A stretch of DNA of 64,000 bases from Streptomyces sp. NBC_00448 (GCF_036014115.1 NZ_CP107913.1:9256501-9320500); one strand, 5' to 3'; counted from the first letter of the stretch, positions 44,438 through 53,119 are shown. Made by a program: numbers and translations. The notes: a model not told the origin generated them from the sequence alone.

Positions 44438-44914
44438 TCAGCCCTGCCCGCCCTCGCCTTCGGTGCCCTCCGCGCCGTCCGCGTCGCTCGCGGACGCGGG
44501 GCCGACCGGGGTCAGGGCGATCACGGGGATCGTGCGGGTGGTGCGGTTCTGGTACTCGGTGAAGACCGGGTTGCGATCGGCCTGGCGGCGGTACTGCTCG
44601 TCGCGCTCGGCCCCGGCCAGTTCCTTGACCTCCACGTCGAGCACCTGGTCGCCGACCTCGATCCGGGCGTGCGGCCGGGCGCGGAGGTTCCAGTACCAGT
44701 CGGGATGGCGGTCCGCGCCGGCCTTGGAGGCGAAGACGAGGTAGCGCTCGCCGTCGGCCAGGTACGTCATCGGGTTGACCCTGGGCTGCCCGCTGCGCGC
44801 GCCGACGGTGTGCAGAAGCAGCAGGGGCACGCCGGCGAAGTTCCCGCCGACCTGGCCGTCGTTGGCGCGGAACTCGGCGATCGTGTGGGCGTTGAAGTCG
44901 TCGGTGCCGGACAT
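44438..44914 (-). CDS. deazaflavin (F420)-dependent nitroreductase-family protein
   Basis: 158 residues of the split-beta-barrel DUF385/Ddn family: FNAHTIAEFRANDGQVGG, LLLLHTVGARSGQPRVNPMTYL, and DRHPDWYWNLRARPHARIEVGD are typical. These proteins use F420H2 (or heme/flavin) to reduce or protect against quinones and nitro compounds. The ATG has GGGAGA upstream. The Glu/Gly-rich tail is not conserved. It stands alone and is convergent with nothing nearby. Confidence 0.92.
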   Translation of the reverse strand: MSGTDDFNAHTIAEFRANDGQVGGNFAGVPLLLLHTVGARSGQPRVNPMTYLADGERYLVFASKAGADRHPDWYWNLRARPHARIEVGDQVLDVEVKELAGAERDEQYRRQADRNPVFTEYQNRTTRTIPVIALTPVGPASASDADGAEGTEGEGGQG

Positions 44915-45111
44915 GGTCTCCCTGTCGGTCGGAGCGGATGCGCTCGTACGGGACGAACGTAGTGGGCGGCATCCGCCCGGCGCATGTCGCGAGCAGCGCG
45001 GGGGCCCGGGCCATGGCCGGGGGCCGGGCCGGGACCGCTCCCGGTGGCGGCCGGGCGGGAGGGCTGTTTGGCTGGAGGTATCGGCTCTCGGCGCACGGAG
45101 CGAGGCGCGAC

Positions 45112-45306
45112 ATGAACGAGAACGGCCCGGCCAACGAGCGGCACGTCAGGGAAATGCGCGAGGAGGCGTTCGCGCTGGAGACGGACGCGGAGCGCAGCGG
45201 CGACCCGAAGGAGCGCAGGCGGCTCCAACAGCGGGTCAAGCAGATGGAGTTCGACTGCGAGCAGGAGAGCATGATGGCCGCGGGGGACATCTACCCGGCG
45301 CCGTGA
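45112..45306 (+). CDS. small charged helical protein
   Basis: 64 residues, rich in Glu/Arg and predicted to be mostly helical (VREMREEAFALETDAERSGD, then RRLQQRVKQME). It resembles small streptomycete proteins of unknown function (DUF6381-like), but I am not sure of the family. A weak purine run (GAGCGAGG) precedes the ATG. No membrane helix or signal is visible. Confidence 0.6.
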   Translation: MNENGPANERHVREMREEAFALETDAERSGDPKERRRLQQRVKQMEFDCEQESMMAAGDIYPAP

Positions 45307-45451
45307 CGGGCCGTGGCCGACGGTGACCGCAGCGCCACCGCCTACCCGCGCCCGCCGGACCCGGACCCGGCCCCTGACCCGACGGACCCGTGGCCGCGCC
45401 TGACCCGAGGCCCGTCCGCGGCCGGACCCGCGCCTGACCCGCCGGGAGGGC

Positions 45452-45811
45452 CTACGCCGGCTTCCTGGCCGCCTCACGCCGCTGCCGCTTGCCCAGGGGC
45501 GCCTGGGAGAGGTCCTCGGCCTGGGCGCGCAGCTTCGCGAAGCCGTAGCCGCGCTCGTCGAGCCAGGCGCGCGCGGCGGCGTCCGCACGGGCGGTCGCCG
45601 CCACGATGTCCTCCTCGGCCTCCCCGGTATCCGCGAACCGGAAGGTGAACGCGGAGCGCGCCGTGAGGTCGTAGCTGAGGTGCCCCTCGGGGGTGAAGGC
45701 CGCGCGCAGGACGTCGTGCTCGGGTGCCTGCGCCAGCAACTCCGCGCGCTGCTCGGCGCTGAGCCCGTCGAAGACACCGCGGACGGTGATACGGAACGTA
45801 CGAGTGGTCAC
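45452..45811 (-). CDS. conserved DUF6204-type protein
   Basis: 119 residues from the GTG at 45811. TFRITVRGVFDGLSAEQRAELL, AFTPEGHLSYDLTARSAFTFRF, ARAWLDERGYGF and DLSQAPLGKRQRR match a small actinobacterial family of unknown function. It is soluble and alpha/beta in character. It diverges from the Smr-domain gene across two 19-bp direct repeats. Confidence 0.82.
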   Translation of the reverse strand: MTTRTFRITVRGVFDGLSAEQRAELLAQAPEHDVLRAAFTPEGHLSYDLTARSAFTFRFADTGEAEEDIVAATARADAAARAWLDERGYGFAKLRAQAEDLSQAPLGKRQRREAARKPA

Positions 45812-45851
45812 CGCGCGACCGTAGCCGCAGCCGTCCCCGGTCCGCCACGGG

Positions 45852-45894
45852 GTTTCCCGGCCGGGAGTACCGCACGTTTCCCGGCCGGGGGTAC
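45852..45894. repeat. 19-bp direct repeat with internal palindrome
   Basis: GTTTCCCGGCCGGGAGTAC (45852-45870) and GTTTCCCGGCCGGGGGTAC (45876-45894) differ by one base and repeat every 24 bp. Each contains the palindrome CCCGGCCGGG. They lie between the divergent DUF6204 and Smr genes, so they are likely regulator sites. Confidence 0.85.
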
Positions 45895-45952
45895 GGTGCT
45901 CATGGCCGCGCCGTACCGAGCGGTGCCGCCCGCAGGGAAGGCACAGGCACCG

Positions 45953-46201
45953 ATGACGCTCACACTCGACCTGCATCCGCTGTTCCGGAGCGACCGCGAC
46001 ATCGACCGGGCGGTACGGGAGATCATCTTCCGGGCCGCGGCCACGAAGGCGGACCGGGTGGAGATCATCGCGGGCAAGGGCTCGGGAAAGCTCAGGTCCC
46101 GGGTGCTGGCGACACTGCGGCAGCCCCATCTGAAGCGGCTGTACCGGAGTTTCGAGACCGACTCGTCCAACCAGGGCCGGATCGTGGTCCACTTCGGGTG
46201 A
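45953..46201 (+). CDS. Smr-domain small protein
   Basis: 82 residues from the ATG at 45953; an ATG at 45902 would add 17 residues. The sequence TLDLHPLFRSDRDIDRAVREII...VEIIAGKGSGKLRSRVLATL...NQGRIVVHFG is a stand-alone Smr domain, with the LDLH and GxGxGxLR-type loops (here GKGSGKLR). Smr domains are nicking nucleases or nucleic-acid binders in MutS2 and other proteins. The role of single-domain forms is unknown. Confidence 0.88.
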   Translation: MTLTLDLHPLFRSDRDIDRAVREIIFRAAATKADRVEIIAGKGSGKLRSRVLATLRQPHLKRLYRSFETDSSNQGRIVVHFG

Positions 46202-46244
46202 GCGGGACGCCGTTGCCCGATGCTCCGGGGAGAAGCGGGGCCGG

Positions 46245-47273
46245 TCAGGCGGGCGGGCGGTCCAGTTCCTCGTAGGTCGGCGGGGCGGCCCCGGGCCGGG
46301 AGCAGGTGATGCCGGCGGCCCGTACCGCGTACCGCAGCGCCCCGGCCACCTCGGGCGTCAGGGTGCCGGTGCTGGTGGCGTCGTGCAGCCGGGCGCGGGT
46401 CGCGGCGGTCGCGGACGGGCCGCCGGCGCCGAGCAGGTCCCGCCGCAGCAGGCCGCTGACCAGCGCGGACATGAACGAGTCACCCGCGCCGACGGTGTCC
46501 ATCACGCGGATCGGCGGCGCCGGGACGTCGAGGTGACCGTGCCGCCACCAGGCGCGGGCGCCGCGGGCGCCGCGGGTGAGCACCACCAGGGCGGGGCCGC
46601 GCCGGGCCCAGCCGGCGGCCGCGGTGTCGGGGTCCTGGTCCGGGTAGAGCCAGCCGAGGTCCTCGTCGCTGGCCTTCACCACGTCGCTCACCTCGACCAG
46701 GTGCTCCACCCGGGCGCGCTCGCGGGCGCGGTCGCCCAGCAGCGCCGGGCGGATATTGGGGTCGTAGGAGACGGTGGCCCGCGTCCGGGACCGCTCGGCG
46801 GCCGCCAGCACCAGGTCGGCGCCCGGCGGCAGCGCGGCCGCGATCGAGCCGATGTGCAGGTGGGAGGGCGGACCCGAGCGCAGCGCCGCGACCGTCGCCG
46901 GCGCGAGGTCCCAGACCAGGTCGAACGCGTAGCCGACGGTGCCGTCCGCGCGCAGCCGGGCGGTGGCCGTCGACGTCGGGGCGTCGCCGACGGACCCGGG
47001 CAGCAGCTCGATGCCCCCGCGCTCCAGCCACTCCCGCAGCACCGTCCCGGTGCGGTCGCGCCCGATCCGGGTGGCGAGCCGCACCGGGTGGCCGAGCCGG
47101 CCCAGCCCGAGCGCGACGTTCGCCGGACTGCCGCCGGGATGCTCCCGCCGCTCCCCGCCCGCACCGGTGAGGACGTCGGTCAGCGCCTCACCGATCACCA
47201 GCGCCGGCACCGGGGGAGGCGGCAGCGGCGGTGGCGGCGGTACGGGTGGCGGCCCGGGCAGGGGCACGGTCAT
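46245..47273 (-). CDS. PfkB-family carbohydrate kinase (fructokinase-like) with poly-Pro N-terminus
   Basis: 342 residues from the ATG at 47273 with GAAGAGGAA upstream. The ribokinase fold begins at LVIGEALTDVL, HPGGSPANVALGLGRLG is the substrate loop, and MDTVGAGDSFMSALV holds the catalytic Asp. Before the fold, residues 6-22 are almost all proline. It is the last gene of a polyol operon, 140 bp after the dehydrogenase, and fits phosphorylation of the ketose (fructose, xylulose or similar) made there. Confidence 0.9.
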   Translation of the reverse strand: MTVPLPGPPPVPPPPPLPPPPVPALVIGEALTDVLTGAGGERREHPGGSPANVALGLGRLGHPVRLATRIGRDRTGTVLREWLERGGIELLPGSVGDAPTSTATARLRADGTVGYAFDLVWDLAPATVAALRSGPPSHLHIGSIAAALPPGADLVLAAAERSRTRATVSYDPNIRPALLGDRARERARVEHLVEVSDVVKASDEDLGWLYPDQDPDTAAAGWARRGPALVVLTRGARGARAWWRHGHLDVPAPPIRVMDTVGAGDSFMSALVSGLLRRDLLGAGGPSATAATRARLHDATSTGTLTPEVAGALRYAVRAAGITCSRPGAAPPTYEELDRPPA

Positions 47274-47412
47274 GGGCGTTCCTCTTCCGACGACGTCCTG
47301 GCGACGCGGGCGTACGGGGATGCGGGCATACGGCGACACGGGGATGCGGGGACACGGACGGCGACGGCGCTGCGGACACGCCCTACGCGGACACGCCCTA
47401 CGCGGACATGAC

Positions 47413-48402
47413 CTACGGCAGGACCTGGATCTTGCGGCCCACGCCCGCCTGGAAGCGCTGCAGGGCCGCCGCGTAGTCCACCAGCGGCAGGCGGTCGCTG
47501 ATGAACACCTCGGGGTCGAGCACCCCGCCGGCGAACAGTTCCGCGGCCCGCTCGTAGCTGTGCAGCACCGCCATGGAACCGGTGATGGTGATCTCCTGGT
47601 TGTAGATCTTGTACGGCTCGATGGTGGCGCGGGCGGCGTAGTCGGCGACGCCGAACTGGAGGAAGGTGCCGCCCTTGCCGACCCGGCCGAGGGCGTCCTG
47701 GATGGCGCCCGCGTTGCCGGTGGCGTCGATGACCACGTCCCAGCCGCGCGGCTGGTCGAGCTCGTCGGCGCTGGTGGCGGTCGCGGAGCAGCCGAGCCGC
47801 CGGGCGGTGCCCAGACGCTCCTCGTTGACGTCGACCATGTCCACGCTCGCCGCGCCGGTGCGCTTGGCCAGCTCCATCATCATCAGGCCCATCGTGCCCG
47901 AGCCGTAGATGAGGACGTGGGTGGCGAGCTGGGAGCGCAGGATGTCGTAGCCGCGCACCGCGCAGGACAGCGGCTCGATCAGCGCGGCGTCGCGGGTGGC
48001 TATGTGCTCGGGGAGCTTGACGCAGTTCGCGGCCGGGGCGACCGCGAACTCCGCGGCGCCGCCGGGCTTGGTGACACCGATGGCGTTCCACCGCTCGCAC
48101 AGGTTGTTGCGGCCGATCCGGCAGTAGTGGCACTCGTGGCAGTACAGCGACGGGTCCACCGCGACCCGGTCGCCGGTGCGCAGGTCGCGCACCCCGGCGC
48201 CGACCGCGACGACCTCGCCGGCGAACTCGTGGCCCGGCACGATCGGCAGCGTCGGCGCGAACTCCCCCTGCAGGATGTGCAGATCGGTTCCGCACAGGCC
48301 GCAGGCCGCGACCTGGACGACGACCTCGGACGGCCCGGGCGCCGGGTCCTCCACGGTCTCGATGCCGACCTGGCCGGGAGAGCTGATGACGGCTGCTTTC
48401 AC
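47413..48402 (-). CDS. zinc-dependent polyol (sorbitol/arabitol-type) dehydrogenase
   Basis: 329 residues from the GTG at 48402. Medium-chain dehydrogenase: ACGLCGTDLH with the catalytic Zn Cys, GHEFAGEV, the structural zinc set CHECHYCRIGRNNLC, and the Rossmann motif YGSGTMGLMMMELA. It should oxidise the imported polyol to a ketose with NAD+. Its start overlaps the permease stop by 4 bp, so uptake and oxidation are coupled. The exact polyol is not readable. Confidence 0.92.
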   Translation of the reverse strand: MKAAVISSPGQVGIETVEDPAPGPSEVVVQVAACGLCGTDLHILQGEFAPTLPIVPGHEFAGEVVAVGAGVRDLRTGDRVAVDPSLYCHECHYCRIGRNNLCERWNAIGVTKPGGAAEFAVAPAANCVKLPEHIATRDAALIEPLSCAVRGYDILRSQLATHVLIYGSGTMGLMMMELAKRTGAASVDMVDVNEERLGTARRLGCSATATSADELDQPRGWDVVIDATGNAGAIQDALGRVGKGGTFLQFGVADYAARATIEPYKIYNQEITITGSMAVLHSYERAAELFAGGVLDPEVFISDRLPLVDYAAALQRFQAGVGRKIQVLP

Positions 48403-49289
48403 TTGACGGCTCCAAGAGAGAGGCCCTGGACGAGCTTGTCCTGGGCGGCGAACCCGGCGGCGAGTACCGGCAGGGAGATACAGACGGCGGCGGCGCACAC
48501 CTTCGCCAGGAACAGGCCCTGGCTGGTGACGAAGCTGGTCAGGAAGACGGGCGCGGTGCCCGCGGTGACGCCGGTGAGGACCCGCGCGAAGAGCAGCTCG
48601 TTCCAGCTGAAGATGAACGAGATCAGCGCGGTCGCCGCGATGCCTGGCGCCACGATCGGCGCGACGATCCTGGTCAGGATGGTGGGCAGCCCGGCGCCGT
48701 CGATGGACGCGGCCTCGATGATCGCGACGGGCACGTCGGCGAGGAAGGACCGCATCATCCACACCGCGATCGGCAGGTTCATCGAGGTGTAGAGGATGAC
48801 CAGCAGCCAGATGTTGTCGAGCATGCCGATGTTCTTCGCGATCAGGTAGACCGGCAGCAGCCCGGCGACGACGGGGAGCATCTTGGTGGACAGGAAGAAG
48901 AACATCGCGTCGGTCCACTTGCGCACCGGCTTGATGGACAGCGCGTACGCCGCCGGGGTGGCCAGCACCAGCACCAGCAGGGTCGAGACGACGCTGGCGG
49001 TGAGGGAGTTGATCAGCGGCGGCCACGGGCTGACCCCGGTGCCGGAGCCGAAGAACTCGCGGTAGCCGTGCAGGGTGAGCGGGGCGTCGATCTTCGGCGG
49101 GTTGGTGCCGGCGTCCTGCTCGCTGTGGAAGGAGGTGAGCACCATCCACGCGAACGGCAGGAAGAAGACGATCCCGCAGATCCAGGCGCCCAGTGCCAGC
49201 AGCCGGCGGGAGCGCCGTTCCTTCCGCTCGCGCGGCGCGATGCCGGCGACGGGCGCGGCGGCCCGGGCGTCGAGGGTGGTGGCGGCCAT
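48399..49289 (-). CDS. ABC polyol importer permease, MalG/SmoG type
   Basis: 296 residues, with about six helices and the cytoplasmic EAA loop PVAIIEAASIDGAGLPTILTR. The pattern (PPKIDAPLTLHGYREFF, STKMLPVVAGLLPVYLIAKN) is typical of mannitol/sorbitol-type importers. It overlaps the dehydrogenase gene by 4 bp and the partner permease by 1 bp (TGATG). Confidence 0.93.
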   Translation of the reverse strand: MAATTLDARAAAPVAGIAPRERKERRSRRLLALGAWICGIVFFLPFAWMVLTSFHSEQDAGTNPPKIDAPLTLHGYREFFGSGTGVSPWPPLINSLTASVVSTLLVLVLATPAAYALSIKPVRKWTDAMFFFLSTKMLPVVAGLLPVYLIAKNIGMLDNIWLLVILYTSMNLPIAVWMMRSFLADVPVAIIEAASIDGAGLPTILTRIVAPIVAPGIAATALISFIFSWNELLFARVLTGVTAGTAPVFLTSFVTSQGLFLAKVCAAAVCISLPVLAAGFAAQDKLVQGLSLGAVK

Positions 49290-50257
49290 CAGTGGGTCTC
49301 CTCCCTGAGCAGCGACGAGACCGAGCGCAGCGCGAAGGTCGCCACGACGATCGACAGGATCACCACGATCACGCCCTCGGCGGACGCCTGCCCGTAGTCA
49401 TGGGCCTCGTAGAAGGTGCTGTAGACGGCGTAGGGGAGGTTGGCGGTGCCCAGGCCGCCGGAGGTGAGGGTGAAGACGGCGTCGAAGTTCTGCACCACGT
49501 AGACGGTGCCGAGCAGCGCGGCCAGCTCCAGGTAGCGGCGCAGGTGCGGGAAGGTCAGGTAGCGGAAGATGTCCCAGCTGCCGGCGCCGTCCACCCGGGC
49601 CGCCTCGACCACGTCGGTGGGGCGGGACTGCAGGCCGGCCAGCAGGATCAGCATCATGAACGGGGTCCACTGCCAGATCAGCGACGCCTCGACGGCGAGC
49701 TTCGGCGACGTCGACAGCCAGTCGGGCTGCGGCGCGGAGTCGCTGCCGAACAGGCTCCAGATCCAGGTGAGCGAGCCGTTGATGAAGCCGTAGGTGGCGT
49801 TGTACAGCGCGTGCTTCCACAGCAGCGCGGAGGCGACCGGCACCACCAGGAACGGCGTGATCAGCAGGGTGCGCACCGCGCCCCGGCCGGGGAACTTCCG
49901 GTCCATCAGCAGCGCGAGGCCCAGCCCCAGCACCAGGCTGACCAGCACCACCGTGACGGTCAGCACGACCGTGGTGGTCAGCGCCGAGCGCAGCTGCGGG
50001 TCGGTGAACTCCTCCTTGTAGTTGTCGAGGCCGGTGAAGCCCTTGTCGCTCGGGTCCAGGGCGTTCCAGCGCATGAACGAGATCACCAGGGTGCCGACGA
50101 AGGGCAGTTGGGTGACCACGATCATGAAGACCAGCGCGGGCAGCAGCGGCGCCCGCCGGGCCCAGGCACCGCGCGGCCGGCGCGGTGCCCGGCCCGCGGC
50201 GGACCGGGAGACGACCGGCGGCGCGTGGCGGTGGCGGATGATCGACGGAGTACTCAT
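49289..50257 (-). CDS. ABC polyol importer permease, MalF/SmoF type
   Basis: 322 residues. A Pro/Arg-rich N-terminal tail is followed by about six helices; the EAA loop is RPTDVVEAARVDGAGSWDIF. The gene lies 16 bp after the binding-protein stop. As in the other two importers of this window, no ATPase gene accompanies it. Confidence 0.93.
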   Translation of the reverse strand: MSTPSIIRHRHAPPVVSRSAAGRAPRRPRGAWARRAPLLPALVFMIVVTQLPFVGTLVISFMRWNALDPSDKGFTGLDNYKEEFTDPQLRSALTTTVVLTVTVVLVSLVLGLGLALLMDRKFPGRGAVRTLLITPFLVVPVASALLWKHALYNATYGFINGSLTWIWSLFGSDSAPQPDWLSTSPKLAVEASLIWQWTPFMMLILLAGLQSRPTDVVEAARVDGAGSWDIFRYLTFPHLRRYLELAALLGTVYVVQNFDAVFTLTSGGLGTANLPYAVYSTFYEAHDYGQASAEGVIVVILSIVVATFALRSVSSLLREETH

Positions 50258-50273
50258 CGTGTCGGATTCCCGC

Positions 50274-51662
50274 TCACTTGCCGGCGTACTTGCCGGCGAC
50301 CTTCTCGGCGAGCTTCTGACTGGCCTTCAGCGCGCTGTCCACGCTGGTGCGGCCGGCGATGGCCGAGGAGAGCTGCTGGGAGACCTGGGTGCCCAGGTCG
50401 GTGAACTCCGGAATCCCGACGAACTGGATGCCGGGCGCGGGCCGCGGCTGCACCCCCGGGTTGGCCGGGTCGACGGCCTTCAGCGCGTTCAGCGTCGGCG
50501 TGGCGAAGGCGCTGGACGCCTTGACGTAGTCGGGGTTGGTGTACGTCGAGGCGCGCTTGCCGGCCGGCACCCGGGACCAGCCCAACTGCTTGCCGACCAG
50601 GTTTTCGTAGCCCTTGCCGGACGCCCAGGAGATGAACTTCCACGCGTCGGACTGGTGCTTGCTCGCCTTCTGCACGCCCCAGGCCCAGGTGTACAGCCAG
50701 CCGGAGTTCTTGGTCTGCTCCACCGGCGCGGGCACGTAGCCGATCTTCCCGGCGACGGGCGAGCCGGAACCCTCCAGCGAGCCGGCCGCGGAGGTGGCGT
50801 CGTACCACATGGCGACCTTGCTCTGCTCCAGGTCGTTGAGGCACTCGGTGAACCCGGACTGCGCGGCGCCGGCCTCGCCGTGCTTGCGCACCAGGTCCAC
50901 GTAGAACTGCGTCGCCTTGGTGAAGGCAGGGCTGTCCACCTGCGCCTTCCAGTCCTTGTCGAACCAGGTGCCGCCCATGGTGTTCACCACGGTGGTCAGC
51001 GGCGCGATCATCTCGCCCCAACCGGGCTGGCCGCGCAGGCAGATGCCCTTCATGCCCTTCTGCGCGCCGTCGGCCTTCGCCGCGAGGTCGGCGACCTGGG
51101 TCCAGGTCGGGTTGGCCGGCATGGTCAGGTGCTTCGCGGCGAAGACGTCCTTGCGGTACATCAGGAACGACGACTCGCCGTAGAACGGCTCGGCGTACAA
51201 CTGGCCCTGGTAGGTCAGGGACTGCTGCATCGCGGGCAGGATGTCGCTCTGGTCGAAGGCGGTGTCGGCCTTCGCCTCGGACGTCAGCGGGGAGAGCCAG
51301 TTGTTCTTGGCGAAGATCGGCGCTTCGTAGTTGCTGATGGTGCCGACGTCGTACTGCCCGGCCTGGCTGGAGAAGTCCTGGGTGATCTTGTCGCGGACGT
51401 CGTCCTCGGGCAGCACCGTGAAGTTCACCTTGATCCCGGTGGACTTGGTGAAGTTCGCGGCGGTCAGCTTCTGCAGGTCGACCATCTGCGGGTTGTTGAC
51501 CATCAGGACGTTGATGGAGTGCGAGCCGGAGCCGCCGCCGGCCCCGCCCGCTCCCGAACAGGCGGCCGCGAGCAGCATGCCCGACACCGCCAGAGCCAGC
51601 GGGGGCAGGGTACGGCGGCGCAGTCTGCGGGCGGCGCCGGTCGAGCCGGTGGAGGATGTCAT
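50274..51662 (-). CDS. ABC polyol importer, solute-binding lipoprotein
   Basis: 462 residues. An Arg-rich N-terminus and hydrophobic core end in the lipobox LLAAAC, so the protein is a lipid-anchored binding protein. The mature part (INVLMVNNPQMVDLQKLTAANFTKSTGIKV, YDVGTISNYEAP, YAEPFYGESSFLMYRKDVF) is typical of the SmoE/MtlE-like polyol branch. AAAGGGA precedes the ATG. It is the first gene of the polyol operon. Confidence 0.93.
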   Translation of the reverse strand: MTSSTGSTGAARRLRRRTLPPLALAVSGMLLAAACSGAGGAGGGSGSHSINVLMVNNPQMVDLQKLTAANFTKSTGIKVNFTVLPEDDVRDKITQDFSSQAGQYDVGTISNYEAPIFAKNNWLSPLTSEAKADTAFDQSDILPAMQQSLTYQGQLYAEPFYGESSFLMYRKDVFAAKHLTMPANPTWTQVADLAAKADGAQKGMKGICLRGQPGWGEMIAPLTTVVNTMGGTWFDKDWKAQVDSPAFTKATQFYVDLVRKHGEAGAAQSGFTECLNDLEQSKVAMWYDATSAAGSLEGSGSPVAGKIGYVPAPVEQTKNSGWLYTWAWGVQKASKHQSDAWKFISWASGKGYENLVGKQLGWSRVPAGKRASTYTNPDYVKASSAFATPTLNALKAVDPANPGVQPRPAPGIQFVGIPEFTDLGTQVSQQLSSAIAGRTSVDSALKASQKLAEKVAGKYAGK

Positions 51663-51961
51663 GATTCGTCCCTTTCATGACTGGAGTCGGGGTGTGTGGG
51701 AGCATCCGGCGGGCCGATGGCGGCATGCCGGAACGGGCTGGTGGAACCGGGGGGTTGGGCCGAAGTCGAATCGGTGGGGGTGGGGTGGGGGAGCGGTGGG
51801 GAAAGGCGGCGCGGGGAGGGCGGCGCGGGGGAGGACGGGTGGTGGGGGGCGGGGGAACGGCGAGCGGAACGGGGACGGGCGGTGGAACGGGGCGGACGGC
51901 GGAACGGCGGGGTCGGTGGCGGCTGGTCGGGTCAGGGGCAGCGGGCGGACGGCGCCGCGGG
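51663..51961. other. G-rich leader region of the polyol operon
   Basis: About 300 bp with no supported gene. From about 51770 to 51940 the plus strand consists mostly of G runs; 51776-51801 has four runs of four or five Gs with short loops, a canonical G-quadruplex pattern. The operon promoter should be in this region, but no -35/-10 pair is visible. Confidence 0.6.
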
Positions 51962-52723
51962 TCAGGCCCGGAAGACGCGCGGGCCGAGCAGGGTGTAGCG
52001 GTGCGCCTCGGTGCTGGACAGGCCGGTGTCGGTCACGATCGCCTCGAAGTCGGCGACTTCGGCGAAGCGGCAGAAGCTGCTCGCGCCGAACTTGCTGTGG
52101 TGGCCCACGAACACCCGCCGGCGCGAGACCTCCAGCGCCTTGGCCTTGACGTCGGCGACGACCGGATCGGGTGTGGTCAGGCCCAGTTCACGGGAGATGC
52201 CGTTGGAGCCGACGAACGCCAGGTCGATGACGAAACCGGAGAGCATGGCGCAGGCCCACGAGCCGACGGTCGCCAGGGTCCTGGCCCGGACCCGGCCGCC
52301 GAGCAGCAGCACCGTGGTGTCCGCGGACTCCGCGACCGCCGCCGCGGTGGACAGCGACGCGGTGACCACCGTCAACGGACGGTCGCGCGGCAGCAGCGAG
52401 GCGAGCAACTGCGGTGTGTAGCCCTCGTCCACGAACACCGTCTCCGCCTCGCCGAGCAGCTTGACCCCCTCGGCGGCGATCCTGCGCTTGTCGGCGACGT
52501 GCAGGTTCACCCGCTCGGCGAGCGCGGTCTCGAACCCCGCGCCCTCGACCGGATACGCGCCGCCGTAGGTGCGGCGCACCAGGCCGCGGCGCTCCAGGAC
52601 GCCCAGGTCGCGCCGGATCGTCTCCGGGGCGACCGCGAGGTCGGAGGCGACCGCGGTGACCTCGACCTGGCCGTGGTGGCGGGCCAGGGTCAGGATGCGG
52701 TGCTGACGCTCCTCGGCTCTCAT
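51962..52723 (-). CDS. DeoR-family transcriptional regulator
   Basis: 253 residues from the ATG at 52723 (GAGG 5 bp upstream; a GTG at 52729 is possible). The N-terminal winged helix (RAEERQHRILTLARHHGQVEVTAVASDLAVAPETIRRDL, ending in the EETIRRDL-like signature) is followed by a DeoR sensor domain (VFVDEGYTPQLLASLL, DLAFVGSNGIS, VFVGHHSKFGASSF). It lies just upstream of the polyol operon on the same strand and probably represses it until a phosphorylated sugar appears. Confidence 0.93.
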   Translation of the reverse strand: MRAEERQHRILTLARHHGQVEVTAVASDLAVAPETIRRDLGVLERRGLVRRTYGGAYPVEGAGFETALAERVNLHVADKRRIAAEGVKLLGEAETVFVDEGYTPQLLASLLPRDRPLTVVTASLSTAAAVAESADTTVLLLGGRVRARTLATVGSWACAMLSGFVIDLAFVGSNGISRELGLTTPDPVVADVKAKALEVSRRRVFVGHHSKFGASSFCRFAEVADFEAIVTDTGLSSTEAHRYTLLGPRVFRA

Positions 52724-52774
52724 GCCCACCTCGCTTCTCGCTCCGGTCCGGGCACGGCCTGCCCGGTATCGCCC

Positions 52775-52810
52775 GTAGAAAATTTATACCGCTGGGCCTT
52801 TGCCCGTCCA
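52775..52810 (-). promoter_or_regulatory. DeoR gene promoter overlapped by a palindrome
   Basis: On the minus strand TGGACG (52810-52805) and TATAAA (52788-52783) are 16 bp apart. The near-palindrome GTAGAAAATTTATAC (52775-52789) covers the -10 box; 12 of 14 paired positions match. It is a good candidate for autoregulation by DeoR. Confidence 0.6.
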
Positions 52811-53119
52811 TGGCCCACAACGGACAACAAACGGTCCGGTTCGGCCTGTTCGAATGAACAGTCGGTGCAGGTCGCGGAGGGGCGGTGCCCGAAGTCGCGT
52901 CGAAAAGCACCCAAAGTCGCGGCTCCGGCGCCCGGTTCGGGCGCTGCCCGGTACCGGGCGGATACATCTTCCCGGGTGCGCCCGGCGGCTCCTCCGGCCC
53001 GTTCGCGACGGTGACGGTGACGGTGACAGCGACGGCGGCGGGGGAGACCGCGGCCGTTTGCCGGTGGCGGTCGGGGCAAGGCGACCGGGAGAAGCGGTGG
53101 ACGGCGGTTGGAGGACCGT
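52811..53119. other. intergenic region with GACGGT-type repeats
   Basis: No supported gene. A short run of GACGGT/GACAGC hexamers lies at about 53005-53040. The promoter of the small membrane protein gene should be at the right end, but it is not obvious. Confidence 0.5.

Noticed and set aside
39945..44744. 1599-residue open frame on the plus strand opposite GH3
   Set aside because: Antisense to a fully domain-supported GH3 gene and its promoter; composition is that of a shadow frame.
45313..45648. 111-residue Pro/Asp-rich frame (plus strand)
   Set aside because: Repetitive DPAPDPTDP-type composition, antisense to the DUF6204 gene over half its length, and no ribosome site.
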